5,862 nt of DNA from Gammaproteobacteria bacterium. Lineage in GTDB: Bacteria > Pseudomonadota > Gammaproteobacteria > Eutrophobiales > Eutrophobiaceae. The stretch's first letter is position 1. Every line of letters starts with the position of its first letter. The notes below the pieces were generated by a model, which was not told the origin of the DNA, did no database searches, and saw nothing but the letters and a program-made list of their open reading frames with translations. The stretch is from NCBI GenBank assembly GCA_004356415.1, contig SMWN01000031.1:1-5862 (forward strand). The letters are read 5' to 3'. A program made the translations under genes and the position numbers. Shown here piece by piece: positions 1 to 5,862 of the stretch.

Positions 1-468
1 GATGCAACGCGTTTCATTGTCAATTCTACGCTTGGGATAGGGGGTTTAAACGATATAGCAACACCAATGGGCCTGGAAAAACATGATGAAGATTTGGGGC
101 AAACGCTGGCCGTCTGGGGTGTCGATCAGGGTTCATATCTGAACATACCTTTAATTGGCCCGAATACTGTTCGTAATTCACCAGATCTCGTCACCAGCAC
201 ATTTTTGAACCCACTCTTCTATATCTCAAGTGCAATACTTTTCCCGGTTTCAGCGCTTAACATCATTAATACAAGAGCAAATTTGTTGGAAGCAACGAAT
301 ATCCGTGATGAAGCTGCCATTGAACCCTACACCTTCACGCGTGAAGCCTATCTTCAACAGCGTAAATATTTAATCTATGATGGCAACCCACCTCTGGAAG
401 GTTATGACGACATCTTTGACGACGCTGAGGATGGCTACTCAGATGGTGCCACACTAAGCATTGAATAG
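1..468 (+). CDS. mlaA: MlaA (VacJ) outer-membrane phospholipid-transport lipoprotein, C-terminal part
   Basis: The frame is open from base 1 to the TAG at 466-468, giving 155 residues. The start, signal peptide and lipobox lie upstream of the window. The visible part carries the MlaA family core: a FIVNSTLGIGGLNDIA segment near residues 5-20, GQTLAVWGV near 33-41, then Y-L-x-I-P-L-I-G-P-x-T-V-R, and the later TRA-LL and REAY-QQR-Y-I segments. Known for the family (E. coli MlaA is about 250 residues): an outer-membrane lipoprotein associated with porins that removes misplaced phospholipid from the outer leaflet and hands it to MlaC and the MlaFEDB transporter. The tail after the conserved core is acidic (DDIFDDAED), as in other members. 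The ATG at base 67 is internal methionine 23 of this fragment, not a start. No other mla gene is in view. Identity is confident from several motifs in order. Confidence 0.93.
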   Translation, partial: DATRFIVNSTLGIGGLNDIATPMGLEKHDEDLGQTLAVWGVDQGSYLNIPLIGPNTVRNSPDLVTSTFLNPLFYISSAILFPVSALNIINTRANLLEATNIRDEAAIEPYTFTREAYLQQRKYLIYDGNPPLEGYDDIFDDAEDGYSDGATLSIE

Positions 469-514
469 ACATATCCCGTTTATAAACACCTACATACAGT
501 GCTCCACCCATTCT

Positions 515-533
515 ATTAGGAATTTTTCCTGAT
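515..533 (+). terminator. Weak stem-loop after mlaA
   Basis: AGGAA (518-522) and TTCCT (526-530) form a 5-bp stem around a 3-base loop. Three more pairs, one of them G-U, extend it to 515-533. It lies about 50 bases after the mlaA stop. The stem is AT-rich and no clear T-run follows, so it may be a weak terminator or only a 3'-end stabiliser. Confidence 0.25.
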
Positions 534-577
534 TAAATAATCTTTACCGAACTAACTTTTCAGTAGCAACTCCTAAC

Positions 578-598
578 TACATAGGTAATTTACATAGG
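578..598 (+). repeat. Tandem TACATAGG direct repeat upstream of the lipoprotein gene
   Basis: TACATAGG occurs at 578-585 and again at 591-598, separated by TAATT (13-base period). It lies 27 bases before the ATG of the lipoprotein gene. A third TACATA is at 491-496. It could be a regulator site or chance; I could not place a convincing -35/-10 pair in this 156-base gap. Confidence 0.4.
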
Positions 599-624
599 CT
601 CTGATTTGGGTATGGGAGAATATT

Positions 625-1077
625 ATGAAAACAAAAATATCTATTGTCTTTAGTGTAGCGACCTTTTTACTCCTCACTGGCTGTAATCCTACCAAACAAG
701 ACATCGGGACACTTGTCGGTGCAGGAAGTGGTGCCTTCATTGGAAGTCAGATAGGGAGCGGAACAGGTCAACTGGCTGCTGTTGCTATTGGCGCACTTTT
801 GGGTGGGTACATTGGCGGTTCTATAGGTCAGGATATGGATGAACTGGATCAATATAAAACACAGCAAGTCCTTGAAATCAGTCCAACCGGCTCAACGGTG
901 GCCTGGAATAATCCTGATACAAATATTGATTATAGTGTGACACCCACAAGAACCTACGAAAGTGCCTCAGGCCCATGCCGCGACTACACAACGGAAGCTG
1001 TGATTGAAGGGAGAGCAGAGATTGTACATGGCACGGCCTGTCGAGGTAGTGATGGCTCCTGGCACGCAACAAATTAA
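625..1077 (+). CDS. Glycine-zipper outer-membrane lipoprotein, 17 kDa surface-antigen type
   Basis: The 150-residue protein begins with a lipoprotein signal peptide: basic MKTK, a hydrophobic run, and the lipobox L-T-G-C with the acylated cysteine at residue 20. Residues 28-68 are a glycine-zipper segment, with glycines at 28, 32, 34, 36, 40, 44, 46, 48, 56, 60, 61, 64, 65 and 68 among small and hydrophobic residues. Residues 116-147 match the C-terminal module of the rickettsial 17 kDa antigen family: GPCRDY, then GTACR, then DGSWH. Cys118 and Cys139 could form a disulfide. The start is supported by GGGAG at 614-618, six bases before the ATG. No residue at +2 to +4 of the mature protein clearly favours inner-membrane retention (Asn-Pro-Thr), so outer-membrane sorting is likely. 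Exact function is unknown; relatives are envelope-stress or structural lipoproteins. A link with mlaA is only positional. Confidence 0.85.
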   Translation: MKTKISIVFSVATFLLLTGCNPTKQDIGTLVGAGSGAFIGSQIGSGTGQLAAVAIGALLGGYIGGSIGQDMDELDQYKTQQVLEISPTGSTVAWNNPDTNIDYSVTPTRTYESASGPCRDYTTEAVIEGRAEIVHGTACRGSDGSWHATN

Positions 1078-1090
1078 TTTAATATTTTTT

Positions 1091-1126
1091 TAATGAGGAA
1101 TTTTATTCCTCTGGCTTTACTCATTA
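1091..1126. repeat. Nested inverted repeats between convergent genes (possible terminator)
   Basis: GAGGAA (1095-1100) and TTCCTC (1106-1111) form a perfect 6-bp stem with a 5-base loop. A second pair, TAATGAG (1091-1097) and CTCATTA (1120-1126), competes with it. A run of seven T lies at 1085-1091, before the hairpin on the + strand, so neither strand shows the usual stem followed by a U-run. The spot, between the stops of the lipoprotein gene and glcF, suggests a role in 3'-end formation for one or both transcripts. Confidence 0.35.
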
Positions 1127-1133
1127 TGGTAAA

Positions 1134-2384
1134 TCAAGATTGAATATCCTCCTCTAATATTTCAATCCAGTGTCTAACAGGGATATCGGTTGCCTGCTGT
1201 AAATGCAGTTGGCAACCGATGTTAGCTGTCATGATCACGTCCGGTTTTACCGCCTCTAAAGAATATATCTTTTTCTTTCGCATTTTTTCAGATAGATCGG
1301 TCTGTAACAGTGAATATGTTCCTGCAGAACCGCAACATTGATCTGTATCTTCTACATCGCATATTTGATATCCAAGTTTTTTAAGTAATTCTTCTGTCTT
1401 GTCTTTCATTTTCTGACCATGCTGTAGAGAACATGGATTCTGAAATGCAAATCTTTTTGTACTTACATTGATTATTCCCCCGAGTCTTCCAATATCTTCG
1501 GCAATAATAATCTCCCCGATATCCCTTGCAATCATTGAAACATGACGTGCTTTATCTTGATAAACAGGATCGTTCCTCAATATGTAACCATACTCCTTGA
1601 TCATGGCACCACAACCACTGGCTGATATCACAATTGCCTCTATCCCTTGCTCAATATCAGGCCACCAGGCATCTATATTATTTTTAATAAAAAACAATGC
1701 TTTATCATCAACGGCCATATGATGATCGATAGCACCACAACATTTTTCACCCTGACTGATCATTGTTTCGATGTCGAGCTTGTTTAATAACCGTGTTGAA
1801 GCATAATTTGTCTCAGGTGAAAGTGAGGGCTGAACACAACCTGAAAATAGTATCATTTTACGTGTGTGCTCAGATGTAGGCTCGAATATATGTTCAGAAG
1901 ATTCAATCATCTTGAGTTTATTATCCTCCGGGATCATCCGGCGGTACTTGTTGGGCAATAAATATCTTATGCTTCGCCCTACCCTAAGAAAAAATGAAAA
2001 TCTTCCTGGATAAGGCAGGATTAGCCTGAGTAAATAACGAAATAATCTATCTGTTAAAGTTCGGCTGACCTTCCTATTAATCTGTTGCCTGCCGATATCA
2101 AGGAGGTGTCCATATTCAACCCCTGAGGGGCAACTGGTCTCACATGAAAGGCATGTGAGACATCTATCAAGGTGTAACTGGGTTTTCCTGCTGACATCCT
2201 TTCCTTCCAACAACCCTTTGATAAGATAGATGCGCCCTCTTGGTCCATCTAGTTCATCCCCCAATAATCTGTAGGTCGGGCAAGTTGCAGTACAAAAACC
2301 ACAATGCACGCAACTTCTCAGTATTCTCTCAGCTTCGATACCTTCAGGTGTTGTTTTTAATGCTTCGCTGATATTTGTTTGCAT
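1134..2384 (-). CDS. glcF: Glycolate oxidase iron-sulfur subunit GlcF
   Basis: The 416-residue protein is close to the length of E. coli GlcF (about 407). Two ferredoxin-type motifs hold two [4Fe-4S] clusters: C25-x2-C28-x2-C31-x3-CP and C75-x2-C78-x2-C81-x3-CP. Two cysteine-rich domains follow (CCG family): FSGC183 with KCC216G, and NPC318 with QCC351G. GC258G and IGC391Q are further conserved cysteine sites. In the family, this subunit takes electrons from the flavin subunits and passes them to the membrane quinone pool. The start is well bounded: an in-frame TAG lies four codons upstream of the ATG, and MQTN resembles the E. coli N-terminus. The upstream ribosome-binding site is poor: only GGG, three bases before the ATG. 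It is the last gene of the glcDEF set, 76 bases after glcE, and no further glc gene follows on this strand. All key cysteines are present. Confidence 0.96.
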   Translation of the reverse strand: MQTNISEALKTTPEGIEAERILRSCVHCGFCTATCPTYRLLGDELDGPRGRIYLIKGLLEGKDVSRKTQLHLDRCLTCLSCETSCPSGVEYGHLLDIGRQQINRKVSRTLTDRLFRYLLRLILPYPGRFSFFLRVGRSIRYLLPNKYRRMIPEDNKLKMIESSEHIFEPTSEHTRKMILFSGCVQPSLSPETNYASTRLLNKLDIETMISQGEKCCGAIDHHMAVDDKALFFIKNNIDAWWPDIEQGIEAIVISASGCGAMIKEYGYILRNDPVYQDKARHVSMIARDIGEIIIAEDIGRLGGIINVSTKRFAFQNPCSLQHGQKMKDKTEELLKKLGYQICDVEDTDQCCGSAGTYSLLQTDLSEKMRKKKIYSLEAVKPDVIMTANIGCQLHLQQATDIPVRHWIEILEEDIQS

Positions 2385-2387
2385 ACG

Positions 2388-2452
2388 CCCAAACTACTTG
2401 GAAATGTAGGTTTCAGCAAGATAAGAAAGAACTATATTCAAGGCAGTTTGGG
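2388..2452 (-). repeat. Inverted repeat in the glcE-glcF gap, possible glcF RNA switch
   Basis: On the + strand CCCAAACT (2388-2395) is repeated inverted as AGTTTGGG (2445-2452), 49 bases apart. In the mRNA the downstream arm ends four bases before the glcF ATG and contains its only Shine-Dalgarno-like bases (GGG). Pairing would hide the ribosome site. The repeat is seen directly; the role is inferred. Confidence 0.45.
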
Positions 2453-2460
2453 TATAAAAT

Positions 2461-3522
2461 TCAGAATTCCTTGTAAAGTCGACCACGGTTCAAAATTTTT
2501 TTCGGATCAAACGCATTTTTCAAAGCGAGATGCAGATTTCCTATGCCAGCTGATAGTGGGTGAAAAACATCGTCATTTTGATTACCCCCTCTAAATAAGG
2601 TGGCATGTCCGCCGGCCATACTCACTACCCGGCGTACCTGTTCGACAGGTTCTGATGTTTTCAGCCAACGTAGTGCACCACCCCACTCGATGAACCATTG
2701 CCCGTGTAGATTCATTGGCTTGGTTGTCGAGGGCACAGAGAGTCGCCAAAGCTTTTTGTTATCTGAAAAAAAATCATGCTCATGATCTCGCAAAGACTGC
2801 CAATAGTGTTCTCCATCAGAATACTCGGAAAATTGGAGTTGACTGGCTGCAGCAATAACAGCATTCCTGTGCCCGGATAAGCGAATAAAAATATTATTGT
2901 CATAAAAACTTGCGGCAGACAAAGGCACAGATTGTCCAGCCCATTGATTCATTAAATTTATCGCTGTTGCGTCATCTGCCTCACCTTTTAGTGTCAGCTC
3001 ATAGTCTGGTGTGGGCAACACTTTCAAGGAGACTTCCAATAATACGCCCAGTGTCCCCATCGCACCTGTCATCAACCTTGATACATCATAGCCAGCGACA
3101 TTTTTCATCACTTGACCGCCAAAATTGAGAATCTCTGCTTTACCATTAAGACATTTAATACCAAGCACAAAATCCCTGACAGCACCTACATAGGGTCGTC
3201 GTGGACCAGATAATCCACAGGCAACCATCCCGCCTGCCGTCGCAGTTGTCGAAAAGCAGGGAGGCTCAAAAGCCAGCATTTGATCATGATTCGCTAATAC
3301 TTCGTTAATTTCTGAAATTGTAGTTCCAGCCCGAACAGTGATGACTAATTCAGTAGGCTCATAAGAAATTACACCTGAATTGGCTGATACATCAAATTGC
3401 TCTGCTTCAATTTTTCTACCATAAAATGCCTTCGAATTCCCTCCTTGTATACACAGTGGCATCTCTGATGAATAGGCATCTTGTACTTGTTGCTGGTATT
3501 GCCGAACTATTTTGTCTGTCAA
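2461..3522 (-). CDS. glcE: Glycolate oxidase FAD-binding subunit GlcE
   Basis: At 353 residues it matches the usual GlcE length (E. coli about 350). GGNSKAFYGR (27-36) is a GlcE hallmark. The FAD-binding fold of the PCMH/FAD_binding_4 type follows: YEPTELVITVRAGT (54-67), TAGGMVACGLSGPRRP (95-110), RDFVLG (116-121) and MKNVAGYDVSRLM (139-151). The C-terminus ends in FDPKKILNRGRLY, with Arg where FAD-linked oxidases often have Pro (NPG). GlcE is the second flavoprotein subunit of glycolate dehydrogenase, needed together with GlcD and GlcF for activity. The start chosen is TTG at 3522-3520, which overlaps the glcD TGA in TTGA and has GGAAAG just upstream. The next Met, residue 21, would leave only six residues before the conserved QGGNSKAF block. 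The overlap implies translational coupling to glcD. Confidence 0.95.
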   Translation of the reverse strand: MTDKIVRQYQQQVQDAYSSEMPLCIQGGNSKAFYGRKIEAEQFDVSANSGVISYEPTELVITVRAGTTISEINEVLANHDQMLAFEPPCFSTTATAGGMVACGLSGPRRPYVGAVRDFVLGIKCLNGKAEILNFGGQVMKNVAGYDVSRLMTGAMGTLGVLLEVSLKVLPTPDYELTLKGEADDATAINLMNQWAGQSVPLSAASFYDNNIFIRLSGHRNAVIAAASQLQFSEYSDGEHYWQSLRDHEHDFFSDNKKLWRLSVPSTTKPMNLHGQWFIEWGGALRWLKTSEPVEQVRRVVSMAGGHATLFRGGNQNDDVFHPLSAGIGNLHLALKNAFDPKKILNRGRLYKEF

Positions 3523-4967
3523 AATCTTTCCAAATCCGGGTGAGGAAGTTCACCCCGATGAATATGCATTGCACCAAATTCTGCGCACCTATTTAAGGTG
3601 GGTATTGCTTTGCCCGGATTAAGCAATCCTTTCGGGTCGAAGGCATTTTTTATGGCATGAAACTGAACCAGTTCTTCTGCGTTAAACTGGACACACATCT
3701 GGTTGATTTTCTCAATGCCGACGCCATGCTCCCCGGTGATGGTACCACCGACTTCCACACAAACTTCCAGTATCTTTCCGCCTAACTCCTCGGCCCGCTC
3801 CAGCTCACCCTCAATACTTACATCATACAAAATCAGCGGGTGTAAATTTCCATCTCCTGCGTGAAAAACATTCACGACGCCAAGTTTATATTGTTTGGCT
3901 AACTCATCTATTCTGTTCAACACGCTTCCTATATGTTTTCTGGGAATCGTACCATCCATACAATAGTAGTCAGCAGCAATACGCCCGACTGCAGGAAATG
4001 CTGACTTGCGTCCTTCCCAGAATTTATCTCCTTCCTCCTTGTTTCTTGCGACCCTCACATCGCTGGCACCAGCAACTTCCAATATGGCTTTTACTTTACG
4101 ACATTCCTCATCGACTTCCTCCTCGGCTCCATCAACTTCGCATATTAAAATTGCCGCTGCATTAACAGGATATCCAGCATGCAGGTAATCTTCAACAGCC
4201 TTGATAACGCCATTGTCCATCATCTCCAGACCAGCAGGGATAATGCCTGAGGCAATAATATCTGCGACACCCTTCCCCGCCTCTTCTATTTCATCGAATG
4301 CTGCAAGAAGCACTCTGTTGTTGAGTGGTTTACTTATTAACTTCAGGGTCACTTCTACAATCACACCGAGCATCCCTTCTGAACCAGTCATTAGTGCAAG
4401 CAAATCGTACCCGGCTGAATCCAGAGAGTCAGCCCCTATCTCTAGCAATTCCCCGGTGACCGTAATTAATTTCACAGCCAGAATGTTATGTACGGTTAAA
4501 CCATATTTTAAACAGTGAACACCACCTGAATTTTCTGCAACATTACCACCGATAGTGCATGCGATTTGAGAGGAAGGATCAGGTGCATAGAACAAACCAT
4601 ATTTTTCTACAGCCTCAGAGACACTAATATTTCGAACGCCAGGCTGGACTGTAGCTATCCGTTGGTCAGGATCCAAATGAACGATTTGATTGAATTTGGC
4701 TAGGCTAAGGAGTAGTCCATCTTCAACAGGCATAGCACCCCCGGAAAGCCCTGTGCCGGCGCCTCTGGCCACAACAGGAACATTTTCCTGATGACAAAGC
4801 CGCATTATCGCCTGTACTTGATCCACACTTTCAGGCATCACAACATAACTGGGAAGTTGCCTATATGCAGACAGGGCATCACATTCATAAGCCCGAAGCA
4901 ATTCCTCGTCAGCGATGATCAATTCTTTGGGTAACAGACGTTTTAATTTATCTACAAACAATGACAT
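3519..4967 (-). CDS. glcD: Glycolate oxidase catalytic flavoprotein subunit GlcD
   Basis: The 482-residue protein is a little shorter than E. coli GlcD (499). It has the FAD_binding_4 fold with the phosphate loop ARGAGTGLSGGA (67-78) and DPSSQIACTIGGNVAENSGG (130-149). The FAD-linked oxidase C-terminal domain follows, with FHAGDGNLHP (368-377, His369 and His376) and GEHGVG (412-417, His414), the likely active-site histidines, then AFDPKGLLNPGK (442-453). The tail NRCAEFGAMHIHRG is typical of GlcD and separates it from the related D-lactate dehydrogenases. It oxidises glycolate (D-lactate can be a side substrate in the family) to glyoxylate and passes electrons through GlcE and GlcF. The ATG is bounded by an in-frame TAG two codons upstream, at 4973-4971. 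No good Shine-Dalgarno is visible. It is first in the operon, with rng divergent. Confidence 0.96.
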   Translation of the reverse strand: MSLFVDKLKRLLPKELIIADEELLRAYECDALSAYRQLPSYVVMPESVDQVQAIMRLCHQENVPVVARGAGTGLSGGAMPVEDGLLLSLAKFNQIVHLDPDQRIATVQPGVRNISVSEAVEKYGLFYAPDPSSQIACTIGGNVAENSGGVHCLKYGLTVHNILAVKLITVTGELLEIGADSLDSAGYDLLALMTGSEGMLGVIVEVTLKLISKPLNNRVLLAAFDEIEEAGKGVADIIASGIIPAGLEMMDNGVIKAVEDYLHAGYPVNAAAILICEVDGAEEEVDEECRKVKAILEVAGASDVRVARNKEEGDKFWEGRKSAFPAVGRIAADYYCMDGTIPRKHIGSVLNRIDELAKQYKLGVVNVFHAGDGNLHPLILYDVSIEGELERAEELGGKILEVCVEVGGTITGEHGVGIEKINQMCVQFNAEELVQFHAIKNAFDPKGLLNPGKAIPTLNRCAEFGAMHIHRGELPHPDLERF

Positions 4968-4992
4968 AGGCTATATTCTACAGATTTTATGA

Positions 4993-5013
4993 ATCAGCCG
5001 TCAGTAGGCTGAT
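4993..5013. promoter_or_regulatory. Inverted repeat upstream of glcD, possible operator
   Basis: ATCAGCC (4993-4999) and GGCTGAT (5007-5013) form a perfect 7-bp inverted repeat with a 7-base centre. It abuts a -10-like TACAAT on the - strand, so it would cover the transcription start and early leader of glcD. The shape suits a dimeric repressor site or a leader hairpin. No regulator gene is in the window. Confidence 0.4.
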
Positions 5014-5019
5014 ATTGTA
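5014..5019 (-). promoter_or_regulatory. Candidate -10 element of the glcDEF promoter
   Basis: On the - strand TACAAT, one mismatch from TATAAT, lies 46 bases before the glcD ATG. No -35 near TTGACA is present at 16-18 bases upstream (ATATTC at 17). This would fit an activator-dependent promoter, as glycolate operons are known to be inducible, but the call rests on a single hexamer. Confidence 0.3.
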
Positions 5020-5062
5020 ACTTTTCATTCCAGTTTGAATATGTCATCAGTCCTCACGTTTT

Positions 5063-5092
5063 TTATCATGTGCTTGATTAATCAGTTATAAT
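5063..5092 (+). promoter_or_regulatory. rng: Candidate sigma-70 promoter for rng
   Basis: A perfect TATAAT at 5087-5092 is preceded, at 18 bases, by TTATCA (5063-5068, four of six matches to TTGACA). Transcription would begin near 5099-5100, giving a leader of roughly 56 bases. The spacer contains the 10-base palindrome TGATTAATCA (5075-5084), which could be a protein site. Confidence 0.5.
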
Positions 5093-5117
5093 TTCCTTTC
5101 ATTAATGACAATTACCG

Positions 5118-5145
5118 GATCTTCTTAAACCAGATTAAGAAGATC
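5118..5145 (+). promoter_or_regulatory. Perfect 11-bp hairpin in the rng leader
   Basis: GATCTTCTTAA (5118-5128) and TTAAGAAGATC (5135-5145) are exact inverted copies around a 6-base loop, ACCAGA. The stem ends ten bases before the rng ATG, directly before the weak GTGAG (5146-5150). No U-run follows, so it is not an intrinsic terminator. It is either a leader RNA structure affecting rng translation or decay, or a DNA operator. Confidence 0.6.
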
Positions 5146-5155
5146 GTGAGATGAA

Positions 5156-5862
5156 ATGAGCGAAGAAATTCTGATAAATGTTACCCCGCAGGAAACCCGT
5201 GTTGCGGTGGTGGAAAACGGTATTTTACAGGAAATCTACGTCGAGCGATCTCAAAAACTAGGTTTGGTCGGAAGCATATTCAAGGGGAGTGTTTCTCGCG
5301 TCTTACCGGGCATGCAGGCAGCTTTTATAAATATCGGACTCGAGCGAACCGGCTTTTTACATACATCAGATATTGTATCTGCCACGGAGACTTCTCCAAC
5401 AGATGATGACAATTCAACACAACAACCAGCGATAGAATCATTACTGCGCGAAGGACAGGATGTTCTGGTACAGGTCGTTAAAGACCCTTTAGGTAGCAAG
5501 GGAGCCAGGTTAACAACACGACTTTCTATTCCATTAAGATACCTTGTTTTTATCCCGAATTCTCAGTACATAGGAATTTCACAGCGCATCGAGGATGAAA
5601 CTGAACGCGAACGCTTACGTAGTATTATATTAAATTATGAATCAGAAAATTTGGCCCTGACTACGAACAATGATTCAAACGACACGTCCGGCAAATCCGT
5701 AAAAAACCTGTCACTATTAGACAAAGGCGGCTTCATTGTCAGGACAGCTGCAGAGGGTATTTCGGACGATGAGATTTATCGAGATATAGAGTTCTTGCAT
5801 AAACTGTGGGACTCTGTTGTCGTACGAGCAGACAATACCTATCCTCCCGGTGTTGTCTATGA
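5156..5862 (+). CDS. rng: Ribonuclease G, N-terminal part
   Basis: The frame is open from the ATG to the window end: 235 codons of a protein usually about 490 long. The N-terminus (EEILINVTPQETRVAVVENG, then LQEIYVER) is the RNase E/G family start. An S1 RNA-binding domain spans about 38-127, with VLPGMQAAFINIG (49-61) and VVKDPLGSKGARLTT (107-121). SQRIEDETERERL precedes GGFIVRTAAEG (191-201), whose Arg196-Thr197 correspond to the 5'-monophosphate sensor pair of RNase E. The catalytic DNase I-like domain and zinc link are outside the window. The enzyme finishes the 16S rRNA 5' end and cleaves AU-rich mRNA in the cytoplasm. Compared with E. coli RNase G, residues about 165-186 are an extra polar stretch (NNDSNDTSGK). 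The short N-terminus and absence of further sequence leave RNase E not fully excluded, but NVTPxETRVA favours RNase G. In E. coli rng follows mreBCD-maf; here it heads its own unit. Confidence 0.92.
   Translation, partial: MSEEILINVTPQETRVAVVENGILQEIYVERSQKLGLVGSIFKGSVSRVLPGMQAAFINIGLERTGFLHTSDIVSATETSPTDDDNSTQQPAIESLLREGQDVLVQVVKDPLGSKGARLTTRLSIPLRYLVFIPNSQYIGISQRIEDETERERLRSIILNYESENLALTTNNDSNDTSGKSVKNLSLLDKGGFIVRTAAEGISDDEIYRDIEFLHKLWDSVVVRADNTYPPGVVY

Noticed and set aside
67..468. A 133-residue complete gene starting at ATG 67
   Set aside because: The frame is open to base 1, and the residues before the ATG (FIVNSTLGIGGLNDIA) are conserved MlaA sequence, so this is an internal methionine of a truncated gene.
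667..1072. Two open frames on the - strand inside the lipoprotein gene
   Set aside because: Both are antisense to a gene with a clear lipobox, glycine zipper and conserved C-terminus, and their translations look like shadows.
2379..2594. 71-codon + strand frame spanning the glcE-glcF gap
   Set aside because: Most of it is antisense to the conserved end of glcE. I see no ribosome site or family motif; it is open by chance.
4201..4518. 105-codon open frame on the + strand inside glcD
   Set aside because: It lies wholly antisense to a well-supported glcD. The Ser/Ile-rich translation resembles no family I know.
5075..5085. FNR-like site TTGAT...ATCA before rng
   Set aside because: The half sites are separated by two bases instead of the four expected for FNR (TTGAT-N4-ATCAA), and the last base does not match.
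5118..5145. Intrinsic terminator before rng
   Set aside because: No U-run follows the stem on either strand, and the stem is AT-rich and sits next to a start codon.
5251..5499. 82-codon - strand frame at the right end
   Set aside because: It is antisense to the S1 domain of rng, which is clearly the coding frame.

Overview
The window is a stretch of a moderately AT-rich bacterial chromosome. The proteins read as gammaproteobacterial: an MlaA outer-membrane lipoprotein, a 17-kDa-antigen-type lipoprotein, a three-subunit glycolate oxidase and RNase G all line up with the Escherichia coli versions from memory. I cannot name a genus. There is no sign of mobile DNA, phage, CRISPR, tRNA or rRNA.

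Layout. Bases 1-468 (+) are the 3' part of mlaA (vacJ). Bases 625-1077 (+) encode a glycine-zipper lipoprotein. Bases 1134-4967 (-) carry glcD, glcE and glcF in that transcription order, convergent with the lipoprotein gene. glcD and glcE overlap by 4 bases; glcE and glcF are separated by 76 bases. Bases 4968-5155 are a divergent control region with two clean inverted repeats. Bases 5156-5862 (+) are the 5' part of rng, which runs off the window.

How the genes work together. GlcD, GlcE and GlcF together form the flavin and iron-sulfur glycolate oxidase that turns glycolate into glyoxylate and passes electrons to the respiratory chain. Glycolate is produced by phosphoglycolate salvage or taken up from outside. 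The two lipoproteins belong to outer-membrane maintenance. RNase G matures 16S rRNA and degrades mRNA. The three blocks have no obvious functional link to one another.

I see no undescribed system. The gene content is ordinary housekeeping and carbon metabolism. The points worth a second look are regulatory: an 11-bp perfect hairpin plus a two-codon ORF at the rng start, a long-range repeat that could mask the glcF start, a repeat over the probable glcD transcription start, and an extra loop in RNase G just before its 5'-end sensor.
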